In this document: positions 39,401 to 47,143 of the stretch, piece by piece | Position numbering within the stretch: position 1 is the first letter of the stretch | Layout of the letters: each line of letters starts with the position of its first letter | DNA from: Deltaproteobacteria bacterium | GTDB taxonomy: Bacteria; Myxococcota_A; UBA9042; PHBI01 | Length of the DNA stretch: 64,000 nucleotides | Direction: 5' to 3' | NCBI GenBank assembly: GCA_020632715.1 | Contig: JACKFA010000009.1 | Coordinates: 382,978-446,977 of the forward strand | Program-made: the position numbers and the translations under genes | The notes under the pieces: generated by a model | What the model was told of the DNA's origin: nothing | The model's input: only the letters and a program-made list of their open reading frames with translations | Database searches by the model: none

Positions 39401-39838
39401 CTCGCCGGCGTCGGTGACGCCGTCGCCGCAGTGGGCGACCTCGCAGCTCGTGCGGCACGCGTCCGGCTCCGTGTCGGAGTTCGCGGCGCCGTCGTCGCAG
39501 CCCTCGTCGGGGTCCCTGTGGCCGTCACCGCAGAAGGGCGCCGCCGCGTCGACCTCGGCGCCGTCGGCCTCGTCGCCGTCCGCCGCGTCGTCGGCGTCGC
39601 CGCCGTCGTCGTCCGCCGTGTCGACGGCGCTGTCAGCTGCCGTGTCGTCGGGCTCCGCCGTGTCCTCGACGGGCGCGGTGTCGGCGCCGCCCGTGTCCGC
39701 CGTGTCCGCGGCCGTCACCGTGTCCGCCGCGGGCCCGCCGCCTTCGTCGCCGCACGCCACCGCCGCGAGCGACAGCGCGGCGCAGAGGCCGACGACCCAC
39801 GAGGCGCGGCAGAATGGGCGGTTTGTCGTGCTCACCAC
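36500..39838 (-). CDS. Large lipoprotein with lamin-tail domains and Cys-rich repeats
   Basis: 1112-residue exported lipoprotein: signal peptide ending SLAAVAC (C29), then a Thr/Ala/Asp-rich low-complexity linker (about 31-98) and two disulfide units FCGDGHRDPDEGCDDGAAN and HCGDGVTDAGEACDDGNLRN (DUF4215 type). Three lamin-tail (LTD) domains follow, each starting with a VVxSELM/VVISEIM strand and containing a GEWIELTN or GQWVELV loop; other parts are Ig-like and Cys-rich. LTDs are beta folds found in bacterial surface proteins and extracellular nucleases; no catalytic domain is visible. Likely cell-surface structural or binding protein. Confidence 0.82.
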   Translation of the reverse strand: MVSTTNRPFCRASWVVGLCAALSLAAVACGDEGGGPAADTVTAADTADTGGADTAPVEDTAEPDDTAADSAVDTADDDGGDADDAADGDEADGAEVDAAAPFCGDGHRDPDEGCDDGAANSDTEPDACRTSCEVAHCGDGVTDAGEACDDGNLRNLDGCTTACTFGAIVAHPAAAGAVVVSELMVDPDAVNDVHGEWIELTNPGAVALDLDGCELRDDGTDRAAIAAGPAGLVIQPGGRVVVGPDTATGQNGGAPVTLRVTGMLLDNQGDEVELVCDGVVIDRVAYDAAHWPLISGRALSLDPSRQTAAADDLAESWCPAVTAYGKGDQGTPGAPNPTCFQLDTVVDACVLTAPAALAGFTGAPVSVTVEVAERGVTDLTRGVDESPNLRVEVGYGPLGAAPDAGGWTFVAAGAAPGWVGGADNRDGYVGGLVFDATGSFAVAARASRDRGATWTYCDRGAGAADGFDLADASVATVAATPCTAGSCVTPPESTCDLDGVTANGFAAVGRCTPVDATHVSCDYDALSEDCSRAGSACEDGACGGVAATPALEGDVVISEIMLDPTQVTRARGQWVELVVPGEEPLDLGGCELVLTTYGAGFTPREAAATLAGPLVVPAGGIRVVAGALTDNGGIDAAAAWGAAFVLPTAQLDLAVRCDGVVIDHVAYTPESFPHALGKAVSLSPYAVDGAANDAATAWCAAATAYGTGDRGTPGAPNPPCAGDEVTPTQCRLVELVASQNLGAGTALDVKLRLVAAPVTSVSSRTDPNDAVLVEVGFAPAGTAASAEGAWTWMAAEPDLSWIATSATGLGLAEDRYVLRGTAPEPGAWAIVARVTADGGHTRYVCDTQSVVGPAGVAAPLTLTTVASACAPDPCTSPPGLTCAVAAGAPSSAPLTVVTDLQAPARCTLDLDGAPLCAWRAEPVEDCAEVGALCEDAACAHFPVAPAPGDVVVTELMVVPSSSELGEWIELTNASPEPVDLAGCELRSGVAEAWAFPEPVVPTDVVIAPGAAVVIARSQYSSINGGVAPRWVQTTVGLGNVSDWLALVCEGGAVTIDSVAWDAAAGWPLRSGKAMALSGDQLDATANDAVGAWCVPSSATPRAANGICAAPTP
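39560..39735 (-). repeat. Tandem coding repeat for the Thr/Ala/Asp linker of the lamin-tail lipoprotein
   Basis: The DNA is imperfectly repetitive around GCCGTGTC / GGCGTCGTC-type units and encodes the low-complexity ADTADT-like linker. A closely similar stretch occurs in the neighbouring lipoprotein gene at about 42655-42860. Such repeats can expand by slippage, so linker length may vary between strains. Confidence 0.7.
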
Positions 39839-39878
39839 CCGAAGCTAGCGGCCGCCTCCGGGAGGTGCAAGGGGCGCG

Positions 39879-42800
39879 TCACGGTGCCGCGAGGAGCCCC
39901 TCGAGGTAGGAGGCCGGCGACTCGTAGACCGCCCTGTCCTCGCAGGCCATGTCGCTGCCCGTGAGCACGCGGTCGCCGCGGCGGAGCTCGTAGCTCCCGT
40001 CCACGCGGACGGTGACCGAGTCCACGTCGAGGAACGTCGAGAGCCCGCTCGAGAACGCGAGCGACACGCTCCCGTCGGCCGCGAGCGACGCGCTCGTGAA
40101 GCTCGGGTGCGTGAGCCAGTACGGGAAGTCCGTCGGCCAGCCCCAGCCGCTCTCCGCGCGGTGGAAGCCGATGTAGGCGCGATACACGAAGGGTGTCGTC
40201 GAGAACGGGTAGAGGTCGGCCTGCGCGGGGTCCGTCGCGACGCCGTAGACGCGGAGGTCGAAGAGCGCGCTCGAGCAGCCGCGCGCCGTGATCCCCGTCG
40301 CGACCGTGCGGAGGTCGCCCGGGAGCGCCTCGGTGGCGTTGAAGGCCGAGATCCACGGGTCCTCGCGGTCGCCGACGGCCGGCGCCTGGTCGAGCACGCG
40401 CACCTGCTTGTAGACGAGCCCGCCCGGCCGCTGCTCGCCCGAGGCGAGGATCGGCCAGCCGGTCGCCATGCGCTTGATCTCGAGGTCGAGCACCAGCGCC
40501 TTGTTGCGGACGGCGGCCGTCTTCGCGCCGTTCTCGTCGTCGAGCCACTTGTCGGCGAGCGCGCCGACCTGCCCCGCGAGCTGCTCGAGCTCGGCCACGG
40601 ACAGGACCCACTGCCCCGCCGGGACGATCGTCGAGCCCTGGAGCCGGTGCACGGTGAAGCCGCCGCCGGGCGCCTCGATCACCTCGTCGATCTCGGGCTC
40701 GATGAGGGTCCCGCCCGGGTTCGTGACGCTGAGCGAGCCGTCCTGCACGTTCACGACCAGGCGCCGGAGCGGCGGGTCCGTCCAGCGCGAGAGGTAGTAG
40801 GTGATGACGCCGTTGGCGTCCTCCTTGTCGTCGTCGAAGCGCGGGTGCACGAGCACGGCCATGCGGCCGGCGAGGTGGTCGATGCCGGCGATCTTCCGCT
40901 CCTCGAACGCCGGGAAGCCCCAGTAGCTCGACCACGTCTCCTGGATCGCCTTCTCGATGGTGCGGTCGCGGTCCTTCGGCTTCGGCTGGACCTCCGGGTA
41001 GAGGAAGCCCGTGTTCGAGACGTAGAGGCCGGCGCCGTTGAAGCCGACGACGTCCTCGGCGGTGGCCGACGAGCGGAAGCGGAGCGCCTGCGAGGGCGAG
41101 AGCGCGCTGAAGCGCTGCTCGAGGGCGGCGCGGATGGTCGCGAGGTACGTCGGGTCGATGGGCTTGTCGCGCACCATCGCCGCGACGCCGCCCTGCGCGA
41201 TGACCTGCCCGAGCACGTCCCCCGCGTGGGCCGCGAGGAAGCCCGAGAGCCACGAGAGCGTCTGCGCGTCGGTGTTCGCGGCGCGGAAGGCCTCCTCCCC
41301 CTCGAGGACGAGGTAGCGGACGCGCGAGTCGGTCTTGAAGTCGGACTGGAGGAGGACCGCGCGGACGGTCGGCTCGAGGCTCGCGAAGTGCTCGGCGTAG
41401 CCGCGGATCGAGAGCGCGACGGGGGTGTCGGGGGTCGTCATGCCGGGGACCTCCTGGAACGCGAGGATCCCGGCGCACTTCCCGCCGATGAGGGGCACGA
41501 GGGCGCGCCGCTCGGGGAGCCCGCCGTCCGTCACGTCGACGACGTAGGGGGCGCTCGCGAGGTCGTCGACCTGGGTGATGGTGCGGTCGGGGACCGTGAC
41601 GAGCGCGCGCCAGGCGTTGTACTGGTCGACGGAGATCGGCTTCCAGACGGCGTCGTCGGCCGTGACCTTGAGGATGACGCGGCGCGACAGGTACTCCCAG
41701 TCGTGGAGCTGCGACCACTGGAAGATGCCGGCGACGTAGGCGTTCGGGGTGCCGCGCGCCTTCGCGAGGAGGTTCACGTGGGCGAGCGCGGTCTGCGGGA
41801 CGGCGCTCACGATGCCGGCGACCGGCGGGATGTCGTCGGGGACGCGCTCGAGGACGACGATCTGGTCGGACGCGAGGCTCGCCGCCGAGAAGTCCGCGGC
41901 GCGGACGACCTTCACGCGGCCCGCGGTGATGCCCGGGTTGTAGCCGACGACCTCCCCCTCGGTGACGAGGTCGTCGAAGCTCATGACGCGATCCTTGTAG
42001 GGGCTCGTGCCGGCCTGGATGGCGTTGCCGATGCTCTCCTGGTAGGGCGAGCGCGGGAGCCACTTCAGCGCGGAGGCGACGTCGGCCGGGAGGCGCGCCT
42101 CGAGCATCTGGAAGAAGCGGGCGACGGTGTTCGGGTCGGCCTGATCGCCGTACTCGAGGTCGAACGCCCAGATCTCGCCGGGGACGCGCCGGTCGGGGTT
42201 CGGCGGGTAGTAGAGGAGCGTCCCGATGCCGAAGTAGCGCGACAGGCTCGAGGAGCCGACGACGTCGGCGTTCTGGTAGAAGAACCAGGCGGTGATGCGG
42301 CTCCCGGCGCGCGCGAGGCCGAGCGGCAGCGGGGTCGGGTCGGGGAACGCCGCGTAGATGCTCGCGATGGTGGGGAGCGTGTAGCCCGTGACCGGGGCGA
42401 CGGACCAGTCGCCGGGGATGGGGGCGCCGTTCAGGAGGCGGAAGAAGTACCACTCGTCGTGGAGCGAGTAGAACGCGGACTCCATGAAGCGCACCTCGGG
42501 GAGGGACGCGGTGTCCTCGAACGCCGTCGAGACGAACTTCACCTCGATGGGGTCGCTCGTCCCCGCGCCGAACTTGCGGGCGCAGTCCGCGCTCTCGAGG
42601 GAGAGGACCGTGTGGTCGTCGAAGCCCGCGGGGCGGTCCCAGGTGCAGGTGACGGTGGTGACGGTGTCGGCGGCGTCCGCCGTGTCCGTGGTGTCGGCGG
42701 TGTCCGAGGTGTCCGTGACGTCGGAGGTGTCCGCCGTGTCGGGCGGCTCGACCGTGTCGCCGTCGGCGGTGTCCGCGGTGTCGGCGGCGTCCGCGGTGTC

Positions 42801-42953
42801 GACGACGTCGGCGGCGTCGCCGTCGGAGACGTCGACCGCCGTGTCGGTGGAGGGGCCGCCGCCGTCGTCGCCGCACGCGGAGACGGCGAGCCCCAACGCG
42901 ACGGTCAGGGCGAGGGCGAGGATCTGGGCGGGGTTGGAGCTCGAGGCGCGCAT
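39879..42953 (-). CDS. Lipoprotein with PEP synthase/glucan water dikinase-like ATP and phosphohistidine domains
   Basis: 1024-residue exported lipoprotein: lipobox VSAC (C27), then a Thr/Asp/Ala linker (to about 100). Residues about 378-410 hold a phosphohistidine-swivel motif with TALAHVNLLAKARGTPNAY (H392 candidate). It is followed by an ATP-grasp-type domain of the PPDK/PEP synthase family: IGGKCAGILAF (489-499) and RFRSSATAED (625-634). The swivel-before-ATP order is that of glucan/phosphoglucan water dikinases, not of PEP synthase. A beta-rich C-terminus ends the protein. A secreted enzyme needing ATP would be odd, so activity is uncertain. Confidence 0.8.
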   Translation of the reverse strand: MRASSSNPAQILALALTVALGLAVSACGDDGGGPSTDTAVDVSDGDAADVVDTADAADTADTADGDTVEPPDTADTSDVTDTSDTADTTDTADAADTVTTVTCTWDRPAGFDDHTVLSLESADCARKFGAGTSDPIEVKFVSTAFEDTASLPEVRFMESAFYSLHDEWYFFRLLNGAPIPGDWSVAPVTGYTLPTIASIYAAFPDPTPLPLGLARAGSRITAWFFYQNADVVGSSSLSRYFGIGTLLYYPPNPDRRVPGEIWAFDLEYGDQADPNTVARFFQMLEARLPADVASALKWLPRSPYQESIGNAIQAGTSPYKDRVMSFDDLVTEGEVVGYNPGITAGRVKVVRAADFSAASLASDQIVVLERVPDDIPPVAGIVSAVPQTALAHVNLLAKARGTPNAYVAGIFQWSQLHDWEYLSRRVILKVTADDAVWKPISVDQYNAWRALVTVPDRTITQVDDLASAPYVVDVTDGGLPERRALVPLIGGKCAGILAFQEVPGMTTPDTPVALSIRGYAEHFASLEPTVRAVLLQSDFKTDSRVRYLVLEGEEAFRAANTDAQTLSWLSGFLAAHAGDVLGQVIAQGGVAAMVRDKPIDPTYLATIRAALEQRFSALSPSQALRFRSSATAEDVVGFNGAGLYVSNTGFLYPEVQPKPKDRDRTIEKAIQETWSSYWGFPAFEERKIAGIDHLAGRMAVLVHPRFDDDKEDANGVITYYLSRWTDPPLRRLVVNVQDGSLSVTNPGGTLIEPEIDEVIEAPGGGFTVHRLQGSTIVPAGQWVLSVAELEQLAGQVGALADKWLDDENGAKTAAVRNKALVLDLEIKRMATGWPILASGEQRPGGLVYKQVRVLDQAPAVGDREDPWISAFNATEALPGDLRTVATGITARGCSSALFDLRVYGVATDPAQADLYPFSTTPFVYRAYIGFHRAESGWGWPTDFPYWLTHPSFTSASLAADGSVSLAFSSGLSTFLDVDSVTVRVDGSYELRRGDRVLTGSDMACEDRAVYESPASYLEGLLAAP

Positions 42954-43147
42954 GGGGCCCCCGTAGTGCAGCGTACGTGCCAGCGTCCGCGACCGCGCCA
43001 GAGGCGGCGGAGAGCCCTCTCCCGGCCGCGACCGCGCGACACATGGTGAGATTCTCTACACCAGCGCGGCGCCAGCGTCACGCGGGTGGGCCGACCGCCC
43101 CGCAGCGGCGGCCCGAGGGTCACGCCCCGAGGGCGCTCATCCGGCGC

Positions 43148-43453
43148 TCAGGAGGCGAGCGTCAGGCGCGGCGGCCCGACGGCGAGCCCGGCCTGGCGCG
43201 CGATGGCCGTCCCGAACTGCGCCTCGACCCACGCGGTCAAGCGCGGGGCGTCCTCGCGGCGGAGCTCGCCGCCGAGGCGCGCGACAGCGGCGCGGAGCTG
43301 CTCGGGCGTGCGGAGGCGGGCGAGGCGGCGCCCCTCGCGGGCGATGAGGTCGTCGAACCCCAGGCGGAAGAGCGGGCGGCGGAGGTCGCGAGGGGCCTCG
43401 AGGCCCTTCTTGTCGTGCGCCTGCTCGGCGATGTCGTGTTGGCAGCGGATCAT
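43148..43453 (-). CDS. Small hypothetical protein
   Basis: 101-residue reading with codon use (C/G in third position) like that of its neighbours. It is rich in Arg, Leu and Glu with helices such as RTPEQLRAAVARLGGELRRE, no signal peptide, no membrane segment and no recognised motif. The N-terminus has MIRCQHDIAEQAHDKKGL. It sits between two lipoprotein-like regions and cannot be assigned a role. Confidence 0.5.
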   Translation of the reverse strand: MIRCQHDIAEQAHDKKGLEAPRDLRRPLFRLGFDDLIAREGRRLARLRTPEQLRAAVARLGGELRREDAPRLTAWVEAQFGTAIARQAGLAVGPPRLTLAS

Positions 43454-43857
43454 GGCTGGGTGCCTTCTTCGTTGGACCCGGTAAGCCTGAGCAATCCTCG
43501 TGCCAGCGTTCGTAAGCGTCGGTAAAGCGCCGAAAGCGCTGGTAATAACGGGACCTTCCGCGCCTCGCCCCGCCGGGGACCGGTGACCCCACCGTTCGCG
43601 CGGCCGCCGCGCGTTCTCGCGCTGTGACGGTCGACCGCGCCCGCGCGCGCCGCCGTCTCAGCGTGAGACGGAGCCCCGCAAGTCGGCCTCTCTCGCAGGT
43701 GAGCGCGCTCGACATCGCGAGGGGGCGCGTCGACGTCGGGGTCGGCCGTCCAGCGTGGGGTCCGCGGACCCCGAACAGCCGCCTGGATGGCTCGGAAGCG
43801 CCTCTCGAGCGGCCGCCCGCGGCCCGCCCCGAGATTGTATCAGAGTGAGATGCGGCT
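43454..43857. other. Non-coding gap (404 bp) with two perfect inverted repeats
   Basis: No gene recognised; codon use in short readings does not look real. It contains CGTCTCA-GCG-TGAGACG (43654-43670) and the 16-bp palindrome GGGGTCCGCGGACCCC (43757-43772). The latter is 86 bp after the stop of the hemerythrin gene on the minus strand and may be its terminator; the former might be an operator for the small gene. Near 43470-43545 short GGTAA-containing direct repeats occur. Confidence 0.55.
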
Positions 43858-44340
43858 CTACGCGACCCACTCCGAGGCGCTCCGGAAGCGGTCGTAGAGC
43901 GCCTCCTCCTGCGCGAACTGGGCCGGGAGCGCCAGCGCTATCTGCCGGCACACCGCGAAGAGCCGCGCGAGCGCGTGCGGCGCCCCCGGGCTCGGCGTGA
44001 AGCCGTCGGTCTTGCGGCCGAGCTCTCGCACGAGCTCGTCGATGTAGCGGTGCTCGCGCTCCATCACCGCGAGCGGCACCTCGCGGAAGCCTCCGGTCGT
44101 CGCGATCATCCGGAAGGCGAGGCGCTCCTCCTTGAGCATGTGCTGGCCGAGCTCCTCGCCGACGAGGCGCGCGAGATCGACCACGGAGAGCGCGGCCCCC
44201 GTGAGCGCGCCCCCGCTCGTGAGCGCCGTGCAGGCGCGCTCGAGCTCCGCGAGCTGCCGGCGCAGCGGCTCGTGGTGCTCGCTCACGATGTGATCGATCG
44301 CCGCGCTGGGAGTGAGCGCGCGCAGTTCGTCGAGATCCAT
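43858..44340 (-). CDS. Hemerythrin-domain protein
   Basis: 160 residues with a four-helix hemerythrin-like fold. Candidate di-iron ligands are H in SEHHEPLRR, H and E in GQHMLKEERLAF, and H in MEREHRYIDE. The last helix reads QFAQEEALYDRF, where the usual Hx3E-type His is replaced by Gln, so the metal site may be altered. Relatives (RIC/ScdA and others) repair Fe-S clusters or sense O2 or NO. Divergent from the dehydrogenase gene. Confidence 0.8.
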   Translation of the reverse strand: MDLDELRALTPSAAIDHIVSEHHEPLRRQLAELERACTALTSGGALTGAALSVVDLARLVGEELGQHMLKEERLAFRMIATTGGFREVPLAVMEREHRYIDELVRELGRKTDGFTPSPGAPHALARLFAVCRQIALALPAQFAQEEALYDRFRSASEWVA

Positions 44341-44593
44341 CGGGGCTCCGGCTCTCGGTCGATCCCCAGGTTCGCACGCCGTCGGGCCGCGCCCAAAGAC
44401 CGAGCCGCTTCCTCACGAAGATCGGCTCGTGGCCGCCATTCTCCGTCGCCGGCCGCTGGTCCGCGCGTTCACGCTCCGGGCCGCGCGCGATCGTGGCGCG
44501 CCCTCGTCGGGCGCCCCTTGCGACGGGGTCGGGCCGGACGCATCATCGGGCCGCGCGGCGGCGCGTCATGCCGGCGCGAGAGAGGTGCACGCC

Positions 44594-45805
44594 ATGAAGA
44601 TCCTCATCGCCGACAAGCTCCCCGCCTTCCTCCCCGAGCGGCTCCGCGAGCGCGGCCACGACGTCACGGTCTCCCCGTCCCTCGCCGGCGACGCCCTGTC
44701 CGCCGCGCTCGCCGAGCTCGCGCCCGAGGTCCTCGTCGTCCGCTCGACCGAGGTCAGGGCACCCCAGCTCGAGGCGGGCGCCGCGCTCGGCCTCGTCATC
44801 CGCGCCGGCGCCGGCGTGAACACCATCGACCTCGAGACCGCCTCGCGCCGCGGCGTCTTCGTCGCGAACTGCCCCGGGAAGAACGCGGTCGCCGTGGCCG
44901 AGCTCACCCTCGCCCACCTGCTCGCCCTCGATCGGCGCCTACCCGACAACGTCGCCGCCCTCCGCGAGGGCCGCTGGGCGAAGAAGACCCTCGGCAGCGG
45001 GCGCGGCCTCCTCGGGCGCACCCTCGCCGTCATCGGCGCCGGCGCCATCGCGCGCGAGGTCATCGCCCGCGCGAAGGCCTTCGGCATGAAGGTGCGCGTC
45101 CACTCGCGGAGCCTCACGCCCGAGGACGCCGCCGCGCTCGGCGCCGCCTGGGCCGGCTCCGTCGTCGACGCCTGCCGCGACGCCGACGCGCTCACCGTGC
45201 ACGTCGCGCTCACGCCCGACACCCGCGGGCTCATCGGCGAGGAGGCGCTCTCCGCCCTGCGCGCGGGGGCCTACGTCGTCAACACGGCGCGCGGCGGCAT
45301 CGTCGACGAGGCCGCCCTCGCCCGCCACATCGCGGAGCGCGGGCTCCGCGCCGGGCTCGACGTCTACGAGCACGAGCCGAAGGGCGGCGAGGGCGCGTTC
45401 GACGACGCCATCGGCCGCGACGCCGGGGTCTACGGCACCCACCACATCGGCGCGAGCACCGATCAGGCCGAGGAGGCCGTCGCCGAGGAGGTCGCGCGCA
45501 TCATCAGCGCCTACCGGCGCACCGGCCGCCCGACGTCCTGCGTGAACCTCGCCGAGCAGACGCCCGCGACGCACATGCTGGTCGTACGCCACGAGGACCG
45601 CGTGGGCGTGCTCGCGAGCGTGCTCGAGACGCTCCGCGCCGCCGAGGTCAACGTGCAGGAGATGGAGAACATCGTCTTCTCCGGCGCGCACGCGGCGTGC
45701 GCCCGGATCCAGCTCGATCACGCGCCGGGGGACGACGTCGTCGTCGCCCTCCGCGCCCGCGAGCACGTGTTCGCCGTCGCCCTCGTGGCGCTCGGCGGCG
45801 CGTGA
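44594..45805 (+). CDS. D-3-phosphoglycerate dehydrogenase-like 2-hydroxyacid dehydrogenase
   Basis: NAD-dependent oxidoreductase, first step of serine synthesis in the family. Of 403 residues the N-terminal lid (MKILIADKLPAFL) is followed by the Rossmann motif GRTLAVIGAGAIAREV, catalytic R in VNTARGGIVDE, E in DVYEHEP and H in THHIGAST, then a C-terminal ACT domain (VVRHEDRVGVLASVLETLRAAEVNVQEMENIVF) expected to bind serine. The ATG at 44594 is preferred; an upstream in-frame ATG would add a domain-less Arg-rich stretch. It converges with the lipoprotein gene 15 bp away. The usual SerA partners are absent. Confidence 0.92.
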   Translation: MKILIADKLPAFLPERLRERGHDVTVSPSLAGDALSAALAELAPEVLVVRSTEVRAPQLEAGAALGLVIRAGAGVNTIDLETASRRGVFVANCPGKNAVAVAELTLAHLLALDRRLPDNVAALREGRWAKKTLGSGRGLLGRTLAVIGAGAIAREVIARAKAFGMKVRVHSRSLTPEDAAALGAAWAGSVVDACRDADALTVHVALTPDTRGLIGEEALSALRAGAYVVNTARGGIVDEAALARHIAERGLRAGLDVYEHEPKGGEGAFDDAIGRDAGVYGTHHIGASTDQAEEAVAEEVARIISAYRRTGRPTSCVNLAEQTPATHMLVVRHEDRVGVLASVLETLRAAEVNVQEMENIVFSGAHAACARIQLDHAPGDDVVVALRAREHVFAVALVALGGA

Positions 45806-45820
45806 TCGGAGCCGGCGTCG

Positions 45821-47017
45821 TCAGTCGCCCTTCGGCGCGGGCGCGGCCGGCTCCTCGGCCGCCTCCTCGGTCGGGGCGGCGTCCTTCGCCGCACCGTCAT
45901 CCGCGACGGGGCCGATCTTCAGCGAGGCGAAGTAGTCGGTGACCTGCGCGTCTTCGAGCTGCTCCACGCTCGGCGTGAGCGCGAGCACGATGTGGACGCG
46001 GCCGTCGCCCGCGACGAGCTCGGCCTTCCCTTCGTAGGCCTGCCCCTCGAGCTCGCCCTTGAAGCGGACGGCGCGGCCCGCCCGGCCATCGCGCTCGATC
46101 TTCTCCTCGCCCGCGAGCGTCGCGCCCATGCTTTTCAACATGCCGTCGCGCCCGTTGTCGAAGGCGGCGTCGTTCATCTCCACCTCGGGCGGCATCGCCA
46201 TGTAGCCCGCGCCCACCGCGCCCTTCGGCGTGGTCGACATGAACATCACGTATTTCATCTTGCCGACGCCGGCGACGTCGACGTCGTCATCGCTCCGTGT
46301 CGGCTCCGGGTAGCTCGCCGGGAAGGCGATCTCGAAGCCGCCGTCCGGCACCTTCACGACGCGCACCCCGTAGGGCTCGACGCCGACGAGCCGGAACGAG
46401 TCGAAGAAGTCGGTCGCCCGCTTGCCGCGCACGGCCCCCGCGTTGTCCGCGAGGTAGATCGTCTGGTAGAGGCGCGGCGGCACGAAGACCGCGTCGATGC
46501 GCCCGTAGACGGGCTGCCCCTCGATGGCGCCGTGATACCAGACGCGGAGCCCGGGGTAGCCCTCGAGCTTGAAGTGCTCCTCCTTGTCGCTCGTGCCGCC
46601 GATGCCGCCGAGGGCGCCGTTCGCGGCGTTCCGGACCATCGTCTCGGCGTTCGAGCCGGCGAGGAGCTCCTTCGGCATGTCGGTGAAGCTCGTGACGAAG
46701 GCGTCCGTGGAGCCCTCGGCCGTCCAGACCACCGCCTTGAGCTCACCCGCGGCCGTCGGGATGGGCTGATCCGCCTTCGACGGGTAGTAGCCCGCCGGGA
46801 AGCGCACCTCGAAGTGCTCCCCCTCGGGCGCGATGAGCCTCCCGGCCGGCGGCGGCGGCGGCTCCTCGGGCGGCGCGTCCTCCGGGGTCGCGCCGGTCGT
46901 CGACGAGGTCGCGCTCCCCTCCTCGGCGCTCGGCGGCGGCGCGTCCTTCTTGCAGGCGGGGGCGGCGAGGAGCGCGGCGGCGAGCGGCGCGCAGACGACG
47001 AGGGTCACGAGGCGCAT
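45821..47017 (-). CDS. Lipoprotein with two related beta domains
   Basis: 398-residue exported lipoprotein with signal MRLVTLVVCAPLAAALLAAPACKK and a Pro/Glu/Ser/Thr-rich linker (about 25-58). Residues about 68-215 (HFEVRFPAGYYPSKAD ... TDFFDSFRLV) and about 228-375 (GFEIAFPASYPEPTRS ... TDYFASLKIG) share the same strand order and FxxSxK/R-type ends, suggesting an internal duplication. It has an acidic Ala/Pro-rich tail. No function recognised. It is divergent from the glycosyltransferase gene. Confidence 0.75.
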   Translation of the reverse strand: MRLVTLVVCAPLAAALLAAPACKKDAPPPSAEEGSATSSTTGATPEDAPPEEPPPPPAGRLIAPEGEHFEVRFPAGYYPSKADQPIPTAAGELKAVVWTAEGSTDAFVTSFTDMPKELLAGSNAETMVRNAANGALGGIGGTSDKEEHFKLEGYPGLRVWYHGAIEGQPVYGRIDAVFVPPRLYQTIYLADNAGAVRGKRATDFFDSFRLVGVEPYGVRVVKVPDGGFEIAFPASYPEPTRSDDDVDVAGVGKMKYVMFMSTTPKGAVGAGYMAMPPEVEMNDAAFDNGRDGMLKSMGATLAGEEKIERDGRAGRAVRFKGELEGQAYEGKAELVAGDGRVHIVLALTPSVEQLEDAQVTDYFASLKIGPVADDGAAKDAAPTEEAAEEPAAPAPKGD

Positions 47018-47143
47018 GGTTCCTCCTGGGTCCGGTTCCGTGCGTTCGGGGACGGGGCCGATCCTGCCAAAGCCCCCGGCACCCGTCGAGCGCGCGCGGG
47101 CTCCCCCTCGACGCGCCGCGGAAACCCGCTATCATCGCGGCCG

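Noticed and set aside
42660..42860. A possible CRISPR array because of short repeats
   Set aside because: The repeats have no unique spacers and encode a Thr/Ala/Asp linker in frame.
40107..43049. A 980-codon plus-strand reading opposite the dikinase-like lipoprotein
   Set aside because: Arg/Val/Glu/Asp-rich shadow; the minus strand shows a lipobox and conserved motifs.
46297..46572. Arg/Ser/Pro-rich short readings inside the duplicated lipoprotein gene
   Set aside because: Out-of-frame shadows of a clear lipoprotein.
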